NCBI GenBank assembly: GCA_009377475.1
Contig: WHTY01000010.1
Location: 16,548 to 80,547 of the forward strand
DNA length: 64,000 nt
DNA from: Actinophytocola sp.
GTDB lineage: Bacteria; Actinomycetota; Actinomycetes; Mycobacteriales; Pseudonocardiaceae
Direction of reading: 5' to 3'
Shown here: one piece after another, positions 26,423 to 34,879 of the stretch
Numbering within the stretch: the first letter of the stretch is position 1
Layout: each line of letters starts with the position of its first letter
Translations under genes and position numbers: made by a program
Notes under the pieces: generated by a model
What the model was told of the DNA's origin: nothing
Database searches by the model: none
Seen by the model: only the letters and a program-made list of their open reading frames with translations

Positions 26423-27592
26423 TCACACCGTGTCCAGCACGCCCTCGAACGCCGACTCCGCCGCGCCGAGCAGCTTCACGTCGGCGCCGAGGGCGGACGT
26501 CACCACCCGCACCCCACCGACGGCGCGGCTGACCATACTGCGGTCCCGCACCTGCTCACCGACGGCGTCCAGCACGGGCCTTGGCAGCGCCGCGAACAGG
26601 TCGCCGAGCACGACCAGCTCGGGCCCCAGGACGTTGACGATGCTGACCAGGCCGATCGTCAGCCATTCCGCGAACTCCGCCAGTTGCTCGCCAGCGGTGC
26701 CCGCCTCGCCAAGCAGCCGAAGCTCCGCCACGATCGCCCCGCGCGGGCTGTCCTCGGGCAGGTCGAGCGCTCGCGCCAGCGCCGCCTCCCCGATCTCGGT
26801 CTCCCAGCACCCGACGTTGCCGCAGTAGCACCGCCTGCCACCGGGCCGGACGATCATGTGCCCGATCTCCCCGACGTACCCGCCACCGCCGCGCAGCGAC
26901 GCCCCCTGGGCGATCACCCCGCCGCCGACACCGACGTCGGCGGAGACGAACACCATGTCGTCGGAGCCGCGCGCCACCCCACGCAGGTGCTCGGCGAGCG
27001 CGCCGAACTCCGCGTCGTTGCCGACCGTGACGGGGATGCCGAGACCCGCGCTCATCAGCTCGCCGAGCGCGACGTCGTGCCAGCGCAGGTTGGGCGCCTC
27101 GTGGACGAAGCCGTCGGTGCGCCGAGCGACGCCTGGCACCGAGATGCCCGCCGCCACCGGCTGCACCCCCAAGTCGGCGGCGAGCAGTTGCGTTGACTCG
27201 ATCACGTGCGTGATGACCTCGGCGGGCTCGCGCATGCGGCCGTGCAGGTTCCAGCGGTTCCTGCCGAGGATCTGCCCGCCGAGGCCGACGAGCGCGATCG
27301 CGACGTGCTCGACCTGAACGTCGACGGCGAGCACCACGGCGGCCTGCGGCTGCGGCAGCACCAGCAGCGAGGGACGGCCCGCCGCACCCCTGCCGGAGCG
27401 CGGCACCCGCTCCTCGACAACGCCCAGCTCGGCGAGCCCGTCGACCAGGGTCTTGATCGTGCTGCGGTTGAGTCCCAGTTCCGTCGCAAGCACCGCCCGC
27501 GTGCATGGTCCGGTGACGTGCAGCAGTCGCAGCAGGCTGGAGCGGTTATACCGGCGCACCTCGTCGGGTCGGGCAACGGACGTGCTGGTCAC
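26423..27592 (-). CDS. ROK-family transcriptional regulator (XylR-like)
   Basis: 389 residues. The N-terminal winged helix-turn-helix (about 15-75: YNRSSLLRLLHVTGPCTRAVLATELGLNRSTIKTLVDGL) is joined to a ROK sugar-binding domain. ROK features: DVQVEHVAIALVGLGG, EIGHMIVRPGG and the zinc motif CYCGNVGCWE. The phosphate 2 region reads ADVGVGGGVIAQG, so sugar binding rather than kinase activity is expected. It lies 127 nt after xylH on the same strand and is the likely xylose-responsive repressor of xylFGH. GTG 27592 start; no strong ribosome site. Confidence 0.9.
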   Translation of the reverse strand: MTSTSVARPDEVRRYNRSSLLRLLHVTGPCTRAVLATELGLNRSTIKTLVDGLAELGVVEERVPRSGRGAAGRPSLLVLPQPQAAVVLAVDVQVEHVAIALVGLGGQILGRNRWNLHGRMREPAEVITHVIESTQLLAADLGVQPVAAGISVPGVARRTDGFVHEAPNLRWHDVALGELMSAGLGIPVTVGNDAEFGALAEHLRGVARGSDDMVFVSADVGVGGGVIAQGASLRGGGGYVGEIGHMIVRPGGRRCYCGNVGCWETEIGEAALARALDLPEDSPRGAIVAELRLLGEAGTAGEQLAEFAEWLTIGLVSIVNVLGPELVVLGDLFAALPRPVLDAVGEQVRDRSMVSRAVGGVRVVTSALGADVKLLGAAESAFEGVLDTV

Positions 27593-27719
27593 GAGAGCAT
27601 CGTCTCACTCCGTGTGCCACCACCCGTCACAGCACCAGCGGCAGGACCGGCGGCGCCGGCGGTGCCGGCGGTGGTGTCCCCCAGCACACCGTGGCCGGTA
27701 CCGGTTCCCCCGTGCGGCA

Positions 27720-29138
27720 TCAACGCGCCGCCGTCGCCGCGCGCCGCCGGGACAGCGCGTCGACCGTCGCTGCCAGCAGCAACACCAGGCCCGTCACGAT
27801 GGCCACCACGGCGGCGGGCTGCTGCAGCAGGCCAAGCCCGTTGGCGATGGTCGCCAGCACGGTGCCACCGATGACGGCGTCGATCACCTTGCCCCTGCCG
27901 CCGAACAGCGACGCCCCGCCGATCACCGCGGCGCCAACGGCGAACAGCAGCGTGTTGAGGCCACCGGCCTGCGGGTCGACAGAGCCGACCTTCGATGAGT
28001 AGACGATCGCGCCGAGCGCGGCCATCGACGAGCACACCACGAACGCGCTCGCCTTCACCTTGGTGACGTCGATGCCCGCCCTGCGCGCGGCCTCCTTGTT
28101 GCCGCCGACGGCGTAGATGTGGCGGCCGTAGCGGGTGCGGTTGAGCACGTAGGTGCCGATGACGAGCAGGCCGAGCACGATCGGCACGACGTACGGCACG
28201 CCGGAGATCTCGATGCTCTCGTTGGGCGAGCGGTTGACCGTCAGCAGCGCCGTCGCCACCGCGCCGAGCACGGCGACGATGCCGACCTTGAACAGCACCA
28301 GCGGCGTCGGCTGGGTGACGAGACCCCGCTTGAGCCTGCGAAAATGCTCACCAAGCGAGACCGCGGCGAACCCGCCGGCCGCGACGACGAACAGCGCCCA
28401 ACTGCCCAGGGTGGATAGGTTGCCATTGGCGACCTTGTTCAGCACGTCGGACGTGCTGATGCCGATCACGCCGCCCTCGCCGATGAACTGGAGGATCACG
28501 CCCTGCCATGTCAGGAACAGCGCCAACGTCACCACGAACGACGGCATGCCGATCCTGGCGACGAGGAAGCCGGTGATGCAGCCGATCGCGGTGCCGACCG
28601 AGAGCGCAAGCAGCATCTCCAGCCACGGGTTCGCCGCCATGCCCGACAGCGAGATCGCCAACGCGACAAGCGACATCGCCACGCCTGGCCAGATCCGCAG
28701 CGTCGCGGCGAGCACGGCGGCGAGCACCAACACGCCGTTGAACACGATGAACACGGTGGTGCCCATGCCGCCGAGCAGGTTGCCGTTCTCGGCGTAGTGC
28801 ATCGCGAGCACCGCACCCGCTGCGCCGGATGCGGTGCCCGCCGACAGGTCGATCTCACCCACGAGCAGCACGAACACGATGCCCATGGCGATCATGGTCT
28901 GGCCAGCGCCCTGGGCGAGCAGGTTCGCGACGTTGTTCAGCGAGAAGAAGACGTCGGACAGCGACGAGAACAACACGAACAGCGCGACGAGGCCGAGCGC
29001 GGCTGGCAGCGAGCCGAGCTGCCCGCCGCGCAGCCGGGCGACGTAGTCGCGGATCGCCTCGGTCGTCGACATCGCGGTGGTGTCGATGCCGAAGTCGGTG
29101 ATCGCCGCGCCGGACGGCGCGGGAGAGGTCTGCGTCAT
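27720..29138 (-). CDS. xylH: Xylose-type ABC transporter permease
   Basis: 472-residue polytopic permease of the RbsC/XylH family (BPD_transp_2) with more than ten hydrophobic helices. Conserved phrases include LVGEIDLSAGTASG, WLEMLLALSVGTAIGCITGFLVARIGMPSFVVTLA and the cytoplasmic loop GGNKEAARRAGIDVTKVK that contacts the ATPase. ATG 29138 has AAGGAAG 7 nt upstream; the much longer open frame overlaps xylG and is spurious. Third gene of the xylF-xylG-xylH operon. Confidence 0.92.
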   Translation of the reverse strand: MTQTSPAPSGAAITDFGIDTTAMSTTEAIRDYVARLRGGQLGSLPAALGLVALFVLFSSLSDVFFSLNNVANLLAQGAGQTMIAMGIVFVLLVGEIDLSAGTASGAAGAVLAMHYAENGNLLGGMGTTVFIVFNGVLVLAAVLAATLRIWPGVAMSLVALAISLSGMAANPWLEMLLALSVGTAIGCITGFLVARIGMPSFVVTLALFLTWQGVILQFIGEGGVIGISTSDVLNKVANGNLSTLGSWALFVVAAGGFAAVSLGEHFRRLKRGLVTQPTPLVLFKVGIVAVLGAVATALLTVNRSPNESIEISGVPYVVPIVLGLLVIGTYVLNRTRYGRHIYAVGGNKEAARRAGIDVTKVKASAFVVCSSMAALGAIVYSSKVGSVDPQAGGLNTLLFAVGAAVIGGASLFGGRGKVIDAVIGGTVLATIANGLGLLQQPAAVVAIVTGLVLLLAATVDALSRRRAATAAR

Positions 29139-29167
29139 GGTGGATTCTTCCTTGCTCACAGGCTTAC

Positions 29168-29941
29168 TCACACGGTGGCGGTATCGGGGCGGGCGAGGCC
29201 CAGCTCGCCGGAGCGGCCCGCGGTGATCAGTTCGACGATCTGGCCGTGGGTGACGTCCCTGGTGGTCACCTCGGCGGCCATCCGGCCCAGGTACAGCACG
29301 GCGACCCGGTCGGAGACCTCGAAGACGTCGGCCATGTTGTGGCTGATCAGGACGACGCCGAGACCCTGCTCGGCGAGCCTGCGCACCAGGTCGAGCACCT
29401 GGCGGGTCTGCGCGACACCGAGCGCCGCGGTCGGCTCGTCCAGCAGCACCACCTTGCTGTCCCACAACACCGACTTGGCGATAGCCACGGTCTGGCGCTG
29501 CCCGCCGGACAGCGACGACACCGGCGTGCGCACCGACTTCACCGTGCGCACCGACAACGAGGCCAGCGTCTCCCGTGCGGCCCGTTCCATGCTCGCCTCG
29601 TCGAGCAGCCAGCCGCTGCCCCGTTCGCGGCCGAGGAACATGTTCTGCACGATGTCGAGGTTGTCGGCCAGCGCGAGGTCCTGGTAGACGACCTCGATGC
29701 CGAGCTCGGCCGCGTCCTTCGGGCCGCGGATGTGGACCTGCTCGCCCTGGAACCGCACCTCGCCCGAGTCGGCGGCGTGGATCCCGGCGATGCACTTGAC
29801 CAGCGTGGACTTGCCGGCGCCGTTGTCGCCGACCAGCGCGGTGACCTCACCGGCGCGCACCTTCAGGTCGACGTCGTGCAGCACGTGCACCGGTCCGAAG
29901 CTCTTGTTGAGTCCGTGCAGTTCGAGGAGGGGCTCACTCAT
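29168..29941 (-). CDS. xylG: Xylose-type ABC transporter ATP-binding protein
   Basis: 257 residues with one ABC domain, unlike the double-domain XylG/RbsA of Escherichia coli (about 500 residues), so it should act as a homodimer. Walker A is GDNGAGKST, the signature is SLSGGQRQT, Walker B is VVLLDEPTA with the switch ISHN. The sequence SFGPVHVLHDVDL is typical of sugar importers. ATG 29941. A 13-bp hairpin between xylF and xylG probably tunes expression. Confidence 0.92.
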   Translation of the reverse strand: MSEPLLELHGLNKSFGPVHVLHDVDLKVRAGEVTALVGDNGAGKSTLVKCIAGIHAADSGEVRFQGEQVHIRGPKDAAELGIEVVYQDLALADNLDIVQNMFLGRERGSGWLLDEASMERAARETLASLSVRTVKSVRTPVSSLSGGQRQTVAIAKSVLWDSKVVLLDEPTAALGVAQTRQVLDLVRRLAEQGLGVVLISHNMADVFEVSDRVAVLYLGRMAAEVTTRDVTHGQIVELITAGRSGELGLARPDTATV

Positions 29942-29956
29942 GGTTGTCTCCGTGAT

Positions 29957-29988
29957 GCTGGGGGCTGGCCGCGCCGCCAGCCCCCAGC
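29957..29988 (-). terminator. Intercistronic hairpin between xylF and xylG
   Basis: Arms 29957-29969 and 29976-29988 (GCTGGGGGCTGGC and complement) form a perfect 13-bp stem with a 6-nt loop in the 60-bp gap. Such hairpins commonly protect the binding-protein mRNA or partly terminate, giving excess binding protein over ATPase. Confidence 0.75.
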
Positions 29989-30001
29989 GAGTAGGGGTCG
30001 G

Positions 30002-31123
30002 TCAGGAGATGCCGAGCTTCTCGCAGACGTCGGCGAGGTCGCGGACGCAGAGATCGCTGGCTGGCACGTACCCGGCGTCGACCACCGTCTTGACGTTCTC
30101 CTTGGTGATCACCTCCGGCTCGAGCAGCACCGACTTGACGTCGCGGTCACCCTCCGGGTCGTTCACGGCGTCCGAGGCCATCTCGTCGGCGGCGGCGGTG
30201 TCGCCCTCGGCCAGCACGGCAGCCAGCTTCGCGGTGGCCTCCGCCTCCTTCTCGATCGGCTTGAACACCGTCATGTACTGGTCGCCGCGCAGGATCGACT
30301 TCAGCCCGTCCGGGGTGGCGTCCTGGCCGGTGACCGGCACCGTGCCCGCGAGGCCGTTCTTCTTCAGCACAGTGATGATGGCGCCCGCGAGGCCGTCGTT
30401 GGCGGCGACGACGCCGTCGACATTGCCGCCGTTGCTGGTCAGGATCTGCTCGAAGACCGTGCCGCCCTTCTGGTTGTCCCAGTCCTGGATGGGCTGGCTC
30501 TGCACCAGCTCGAGCTGGCCGGAGTCGTACAGCGGCTGCAGCACGTTGCGCTGGCCCTCGTGGAACAGCGTGGCGTTGTTGTCGGTCGGCGCGCCCTCGA
30601 TCTCGATGACCTCGGCGCCCTTCTCGTCCTCGAGCGCGTCGGCGAGGGCTTCGCCCTGCAGCTCACCGACGCGGACGTTGTCGAACGAGACGTAGTAGTC
30701 CGAGCCGCCGCCCAGGTTGAGCCGGTCGTAGTCGATGGTGGGAATGCCGGCGGCTTCCGCCTTGGACACCACCGCACTGCCGACCTCGCTGTTGATCGCC
30801 GCGAGCACAAGGACGTCGACGCCCTTGGCGATCATGCCGTCGGCGAGCGTGGTGAACTTCTGCACCTCGCCCTGAGCGTTCTGCACGTCGGCCTCGAAGC
30901 CTTCCGCGCGGAGCGCCTTCTCCAGCAGAGGTTTGTCGAAGCCTTCCCACCGCGACGACGTCGCGGTCTCCGGCAGGATGACGCCCACGGTGCCATTGGT
31001 GGCCTCGTTCGAGCCGGTGTCGCCACCGTCGCCTTGGTCTGCGGGGGCGGTGTTCGCGCCGCACGCGCTGAGCGCGAACAGGCCAACCGTCGCGGCGGCT
31101 GCGAGGAGTCTCTTGGTCCGCAT
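30002..31123 (-). CDS. xylF: Xylose-binding lipoprotein of ABC transporter
   Basis: About 373 residues. Lipoprotein signal peptide: KRLLAAAATVGLFALSAC with lipobox LSAC, so it is tethered to the outer face of the membrane. The Peripla_BP_4 fold follows: VGVILPETATSSRWEGFDKPLL, DVLVLAAINSEVG, VDGVVAANDGLAGAII and PVTGQDATPDGLKSILRGDQYMTVFKPI, the last two close to XylF/ChvE-type proteins. Xylose is the best guess; other pentoses remain possible. ATG 31123 or GTG 31126, with GAAAGG upstream. First gene of the operon; a palindromic operator is 60-80 nt upstream. Confidence 0.9.
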   Translation of the reverse strand: MRTKRLLAAAATVGLFALSACGANTAPADQGDGGDTGSNEATNGTVGVILPETATSSRWEGFDKPLLEKALRAEGFEADVQNAQGEVQKFTTLADGMIAKGVDVLVLAAINSEVGSAVVSKAEAAGIPTIDYDRLNLGGGSDYYVSFDNVRVGELQGEALADALEDEKGAEVIEIEGAPTDNNATLFHEGQRNVLQPLYDSGQLELVQSQPIQDWDNQKGGTVFEQILTSNGGNVDGVVAANDGLAGAIITVLKKNGLAGTVPVTGQDATPDGLKSILRGDQYMTVFKPIEKEAEATAKLAAVLAEGDTAAADEMASDAVNDPEGDRDVKSVLLEPEVITKENVKTVVDAGYVPASDLCVRDLADVCEKLGIS

Positions 31124-31184
31124 CACTGAGAACCTTTCGGTCTATGCTGGCGGCTTACCGGCTGGTGCCGGGCCCGCCAAGTAA

Positions 31185-31203
31185 ATGTTGTGAGCGACAA
31201 CAT
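31185..31203. promoter_or_regulatory. Palindromic operator upstream of xylF
   Basis: ATGTTGT-gagcg-ACAACAT, perfect 7-bp arms around a 5-bp spacer. It sits just upstream of a minus-strand TTGGCG-17-TAAGCC pair. Position and AT-rich half sites suit binding by the ROK repressor encoded at the operon end. The remainder of 31124-31305 has no gene. Confidence 0.6.
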
Positions 31204-31305
31204 ATTCCGGCGCACAGCGATCCGGAAGGGCTTCTGTATCGATTTAGTCCCCGGGGTCAGGACACGATTCGGCAACGACGCCGCTCAGGTGCCGCATGGT
31301 GGCGC

Positions 31306-33147
31306 TCACCAGGAGCGCACTGTCGCAATGCGTTCCTCCAGTTGCTCCACCGTCGCCATCGCGGTCGGCGGGCCGCCACACACCCGGCGGAGTTCGTTGT
31401 GGATGGCGCCATGGGGTTTGTTGGTGCGGTGGTGATACATGCCGACGAGCGCGTTCAGCTCCTTGCGCAACGCGGCGCGGCGCTCCCGCATGCTGGCGGG
31501 CGCGGCCTGCCGCTGCTGCGGCTCCGGCTCTGGATCCTTCGGCTTCCTGCGCGTGTCGTCGGAGAGCTGTTCCTCCTGCCGCTTGCGCAGCAGCGCCCGC
31601 ACCTGGTCCGGCTCAAGCAGTCCGGGCAGCCCCAGGTACTCCTGCTCTTCCTCCGATCCGGCGAACACGGCGGTGCCGAACGAGTTGCCGTCGTAGATCA
31701 CCTGGTCCAGCTCGGCGGAGGCGTGCAGCGACTGGAAGCCGCGGTCGTCGTCGGTCTGCTCGTCCTGGGCCTGGTTGGCGGCAGCGAGCAGTTCGTCGTC
31801 CCAGCCGTCCTTCTCTCGGTCCGGCTTGCCGAGGACGTGGTCGCGCTCCGCTTCCAGCTGGCTGGCCAGCTCCAACAGGGTCGGCACGCTGGGCAGGAAC
31901 ACGCTCGCGGTCTCCCCCGGCCGCCGTGCTCGCACGAACCGGCCGATGGCCTGCGCGAAGAACAGCGGCGTCGAGGCGCTGGTGGCGTAGACGCCCACCG
32001 CGAGCCGGGGCACGTCCACGCCTTCGGAGACCATCCGCACCGCGATCATCCAGTGGTCGTCCGACTCGGCGAACTCCCCGATGCGCTTGGTCGCCTGCGG
32101 GTCGTCGGAGAGCACCACGACCGGCTCGGTGCCGGTGACGTCCCGCAGGATCTTCGCGTACGCCCGGGCCGAGTCCTGGTCACTGGCGATGACCAGCCCG
32201 CCGGCGTCCGGCACCCCGCCGGAGCGGAGCTGGGTGAGTCGCACGTGCGCGGCGTGCAGCACCGACGGCACCCACTCGCCGCTCGGGTCCAGCGCGGTGC
32301 GCCAGGCCCGCGCCGTCTGTTCCACCGTCAACGGCTCCCCCAACCGGGCGGTGAACTCCTCCCCCGCGTTCGTCCGCCAATGCGCCTCACCCGAGTAGGC
32401 GAGGAACACGACTGGGCGAACGACGCCGTCCGCCAGGGCGGCGGAGTAGCCGTACGAGTGGTCGGCCTTGCTGCGCTGGACGCCGTTGCCGTCCTCTTCG
32501 TAGGTGACGAACGGGATCGGCGAGTCGTCGCTGCGGAACGGCGTCCCGGTCAGCGCCAGTCGTCGCGTGGCCGGGGTGAACGCCTCGCGGATCGCGTCGC
32601 CCCAGGACTTCGCGTCGCCGCCGTGGTGGATCTCGTCGAGGATCACCAGCGTCTTGCGGTTCTCTGTACGCACCCGATGCAACGTCGGATGCGCCGCGAC
32701 CTGCGCGTACGTGAGAGCCACGCCCCGGAAGTCCGGCGAGACGGCGCCGTCGGCGTTGCGGAAGTTCGACTCGATCGCGATCCCAGCGCTGGCCGCCGCA
32801 CTCGCCCACTGGTGCTTGAGGTGCTCGGTCGGCGTGACGATCGTGACGGCGTCGATGGTGCGATCCGACAGCAGCTCGGCGGCGATGCGCAGGCCGAACA
32901 CCGTCTTACCAGCGCCGGGCGTCGCGACCGCGAGGAAGTCCTTCGGGTTGCGGGTGAGGTACTTCGTCAACGCCCGCCGCTGCCACGCACGCAGCGGCTT
33001 CGCTGTCGCGTCCTGCTCCGGCTCTGGCGCAACGAACGTCTCCGGCAACTCCGGGCTCCTCTCCGCTGTGTCGGCACGGCGGGCCACCGCACGGTCAGGA
33101 CAGACGAACGCCCCCACACGAGAGCCGTGCCGCAGACGTCGCGGCAC
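31306..33147 (-). CDS. DEAD/DEAH-box SF2 helicase
   Basis: About 613 residues from GTG 33147. SF2 motifs in order: LRAWQRRAL (Q-like), ATPGAGKT (I), VTPTEHLKHQW (Ia), VILDEIHHGG (II, DEIH), LTGTPFRSD (III), VIASDQDSARAYAKIL (IV), MVSEGVDVPRL (V) and QAIGRFVRARR (VI). The C-terminal 180 residues are charged and helical (LLRKRQEEQLSDDTRRKPKDPEPEP). Resembles actinobacterial SSL2/RecQ-like DNA or RNA helicases; role unknown. The open frame extends to ATG 33261 but that overlaps the divergent YihY gene, so the start is uncertain. Confidence 0.85.
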   Translation of the reverse strand: MPRRLRHGSRVGAFVCPDRAVARRADTAERSPELPETFVAPEPEQDATAKPLRAWQRRALTKYLTRNPKDFLAVATPGAGKTVFGLRIAAELLSDRTIDAVTIVTPTEHLKHQWASAAASAGIAIESNFRNADGAVSPDFRGVALTYAQVAAHPTLHRVRTENRKTLVILDEIHHGGDAKSWGDAIREAFTPATRRLALTGTPFRSDDSPIPFVTYEEDGNGVQRSKADHSYGYSAALADGVVRPVVFLAYSGEAHWRTNAGEEFTARLGEPLTVEQTARAWRTALDPSGEWVPSVLHAAHVRLTQLRSGGVPDAGGLVIASDQDSARAYAKILRDVTGTEPVVVLSDDPQATKRIGEFAESDDHWMIAVRMVSEGVDVPRLAVGVYATSASTPLFFAQAIGRFVRARRPGETASVFLPSVPTLLELASQLEAERDHVLGKPDREKDGWDDELLAAANQAQDEQTDDDRGFQSLHASAELDQVIYDGNSFGTAVFAGSEEEQEYLGLPGLLEPDQVRALLRKRQEEQLSDDTRRKPKDPEPEPQQRQAAPASMRERRAALRKELNALVGMYHHRTNKPHGAIHNELRRVCGGPPTAMATVEQLEERIATVRSW

Positions 33148-33244
33148 GTGGTGAGGGCGCTTGTTGAGGGTACCTGGCGGGTGGGTGTGACCGAGCACAG
33201 AGACACACCCTGCGAGCGACAAGCCAAAATCAGGGAAATGGACC

Positions 33245-34483
33245 ATGCTGGGAAGTGACATGACTGCTCACGAGAACGCGGCGGACGCGCATGGCGAGCG
33301 CGCCCGGCGGGGACCGCTGCGCCTGATCGGGCGCACCCTGAGCAAAGCCTGGCGCGGCAACATCTTCTCCGAGGCCGCCGCGGCCGCGTTCTGGCAGGCG
33401 CTCTCCCTCGCGCCGCTGATGCTCGGGATACTCGGGCTGCTCGGCTATGTCAGCGACTGGTTCGGCCGCCGCGTCGCGGCGCGGGCCAGCGAGCAGATCA
33501 TCAGCTTCAGCGACAAGGCGTTCAGCGACGAGGTCGTCGAGAGCATCGTCAAGCCGACCGTGGAGAGCATGCTCACCGAGGGCAAGGGCGCCATCGCCTC
33601 GGTGGGGTTCCTGATCGCGCTGTGGGCGGGGTCCTCGGCGATGTCGTCATTCGTGGACGCCATCACGGTGGCGCACGACCAGCACGGCATCCGCAACGAG
33701 GTGTGGCAGCGGATCTTCGCGCTGCTGCTGTACATGGGCAGCCTCGTGCTGCTCATCATCGGGCTGCCGCTGATCGCCATCGGCCCGGATCTGTTGCCCC
33801 AGTTCTTCCCGGAGTCCTGGCGCGGCGTGATCGGATTCTGGGTGCGGATGCTGTACTACCCCACCCTCGGCGTGCTGCTCGTCGTCGCACTCTCGACGTT
33901 GTACAAGGTGGCGCTGCCGCGCAAGCTGCCCTGGCACCGGGGCGTGCCCGGCGCGATCCTCGCGATGGCGATCTTCCTGCTGACCAGTGCCGGACTGCGG
34001 TTCTACCTGGGGGGCCTCTCGGCGACCGGGTACACCTACGGCGCGCTCGCCACGCCGGTGGCGTTCCTGCTGTTTTTGTTCTTCATCGGGCTCGCCGTCG
34101 TCGGCGGGGCGTATTTCAACAGCGCCATCGAGGAGCTGTGGCCCGCCAGGCCGACGCGCAGGCAGCAACGCAAGTGGCGGCGGCTGGAGCTGGAGCACGC
34201 GAACCGGGCGCTGCATCCGGAGGAGGATGTGCACGGTGGCTCCGGTGACGGCTCCGGTGGCGCTGGCGACAGGCAGCCGCCAGCGCGGGGCGACGGTCAG
34301 CGGGGTGGCACGCCGGAGCCCGCCCGCAGGCCGCAGTCAGACGACGCGCCGTCGTCCGGGCCCGCGCGCGTGGAGGCATCGCCGGACGCGCGATCGGCGT
34401 CGTCCTCCGGTGAGGCTACCGACGCCGACCGCGCTGACCAGCGGGCTCAGCTGTCGTCGCCGCCGGGTGGCAAGCCCTTGTAG
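33245..34483 (+). CDS. YihY/BrkB-family membrane protein
   Basis: 412 residues. Six transmembrane helices form the YihY/virulence-factor BrkB domain, starting with AWRGNIFSEAAAAAFWQALSLAPLMLGILGLLGYV and including the family's GSSAMSSFVDAITVAHD and GALATPVAFLLFLFFIGLAVVGGAYFNSAIEE. The last 90 residues are disordered, Gly/Ser/Asp-rich and acidic. Function of the family is unsettled (once called ribonuclease BN, wrongly). Starts ATG 33245 (GGGAAATGG upstream) or ATG 33260 (GGGAAG upstream). Its 3' end overlaps the opposing DUF3039 gene by 37 bp. Confidence 0.85.
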   Translation: MLGSDMTAHENAADAHGERARRGPLRLIGRTLSKAWRGNIFSEAAAAAFWQALSLAPLMLGILGLLGYVSDWFGRRVAARASEQIISFSDKAFSDEVVESIVKPTVESMLTEGKGAIASVGFLIALWAGSSAMSSFVDAITVAHDQHGIRNEVWQRIFALLLYMGSLVLLIIGLPLIAIGPDLLPQFFPESWRGVIGFWVRMLYYPTLGVLLVVALSTLYKVALPRKLPWHRGVPGAILAMAIFLLTSAGLRFYLGGLSATGYTYGALATPVAFLLFLFFIGLAVVGGAYFNSAIEELWPARPTRRQQRKWRRLELEHANRALHPEEDVHGGSGDGSGGAGDRQPPARGDGQRGGTPEPARRPQSDDAPSSGPARVEASPDARSASSSGEATDADRADQRAQLSSPPGGKPL

Positions 34484-34698
34484 ATCTTCTCGCACTTCGG
34501 GCACACCGGCGAGCCAGGCTTGGCCGACTTCGTCACCGGGAACGTCTCACCGCAGAGCGCCACCACGAAGTTTCCCATGACCGCGCTTTCCGCGATCCTG
34601 TTCTTCTTCACGTAGTGGAACATCTCCGGCGTGTCGTCGTCGGTGAGGTCCGTGCCTTCCGGCCGCGTGTCAACATCGGGAAGAACCTGAGTACTCAC
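34447..34698 (-). CDS. DUF3039 zinc-ribbon protein
   Basis: 83 residues. The conserved core MFHYVKKNRIAESAVMGNFVVALCGETFPVT is followed by a CPKC knuckle (PVCPKCEKIYKGLPPG); with Cys in ALCGE it may bind zinc. Acidic N-terminus (DVDTRPEGTDLTDDDTPE). GTG 34698; AAAATA lies a few nt upstream and no ribosome site, so it may be leaderless. Its upstream DNA is a six-unit 21-bp repeat. Function unknown; broadly conserved in Actinobacteria. Confidence 0.88.
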   Translation of the reverse strand: MSTQVLPDVDTRPEGTDLTDDDTPEMFHYVKKNRIAESAVMGNFVVALCGETFPVTKSAKPGSPVCPKCEKIYKGLPPGGDDS

Positions 34699-34718
34699 GC
34701 CTCTATTTTGCCCCAACC

Positions 34719-34844
34719 CCGGCCGTGTCCCCCACCCACGCCGCCGTGTCCCCCGTTCCGGACGCTGTGTTCCTCGCTGTCGACGTCGTGTCCTGCACTC
34801 TCGCCGTCGTGTCCGACGTTCCCGACGCCGTGTTCGGCATTCCC
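34719..34844. repeat. 21-bp tandem repeat, family A, 6 copies
   Basis: Six exact-length 21-bp units start at 34719, 34740, 34761, 34782, 34803 and 34824. Consensus is close to GACGCCGTGTCC followed by CGTTCCC. It fills the space between the DUF3039 start (34698) and psuG (34880). Units differ by several bases but never in length. Confidence 0.9.
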
Positions 34845-34879
34845 GCCCGGTGGCGAGCGCATCGGCGCGTTTCGGCACG

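Noticed and set aside
29139..29795. N-terminal extension of the xylH frame by over 200 codons
   Set aside because: It overlaps xylG in another frame; the permease begins at ATG 29138 with its own ribosome site.
34719..34844. CRISPR array
   Set aside because: Units are contiguous 21-mers without spacers and vary in sequence; no cas genes are near.
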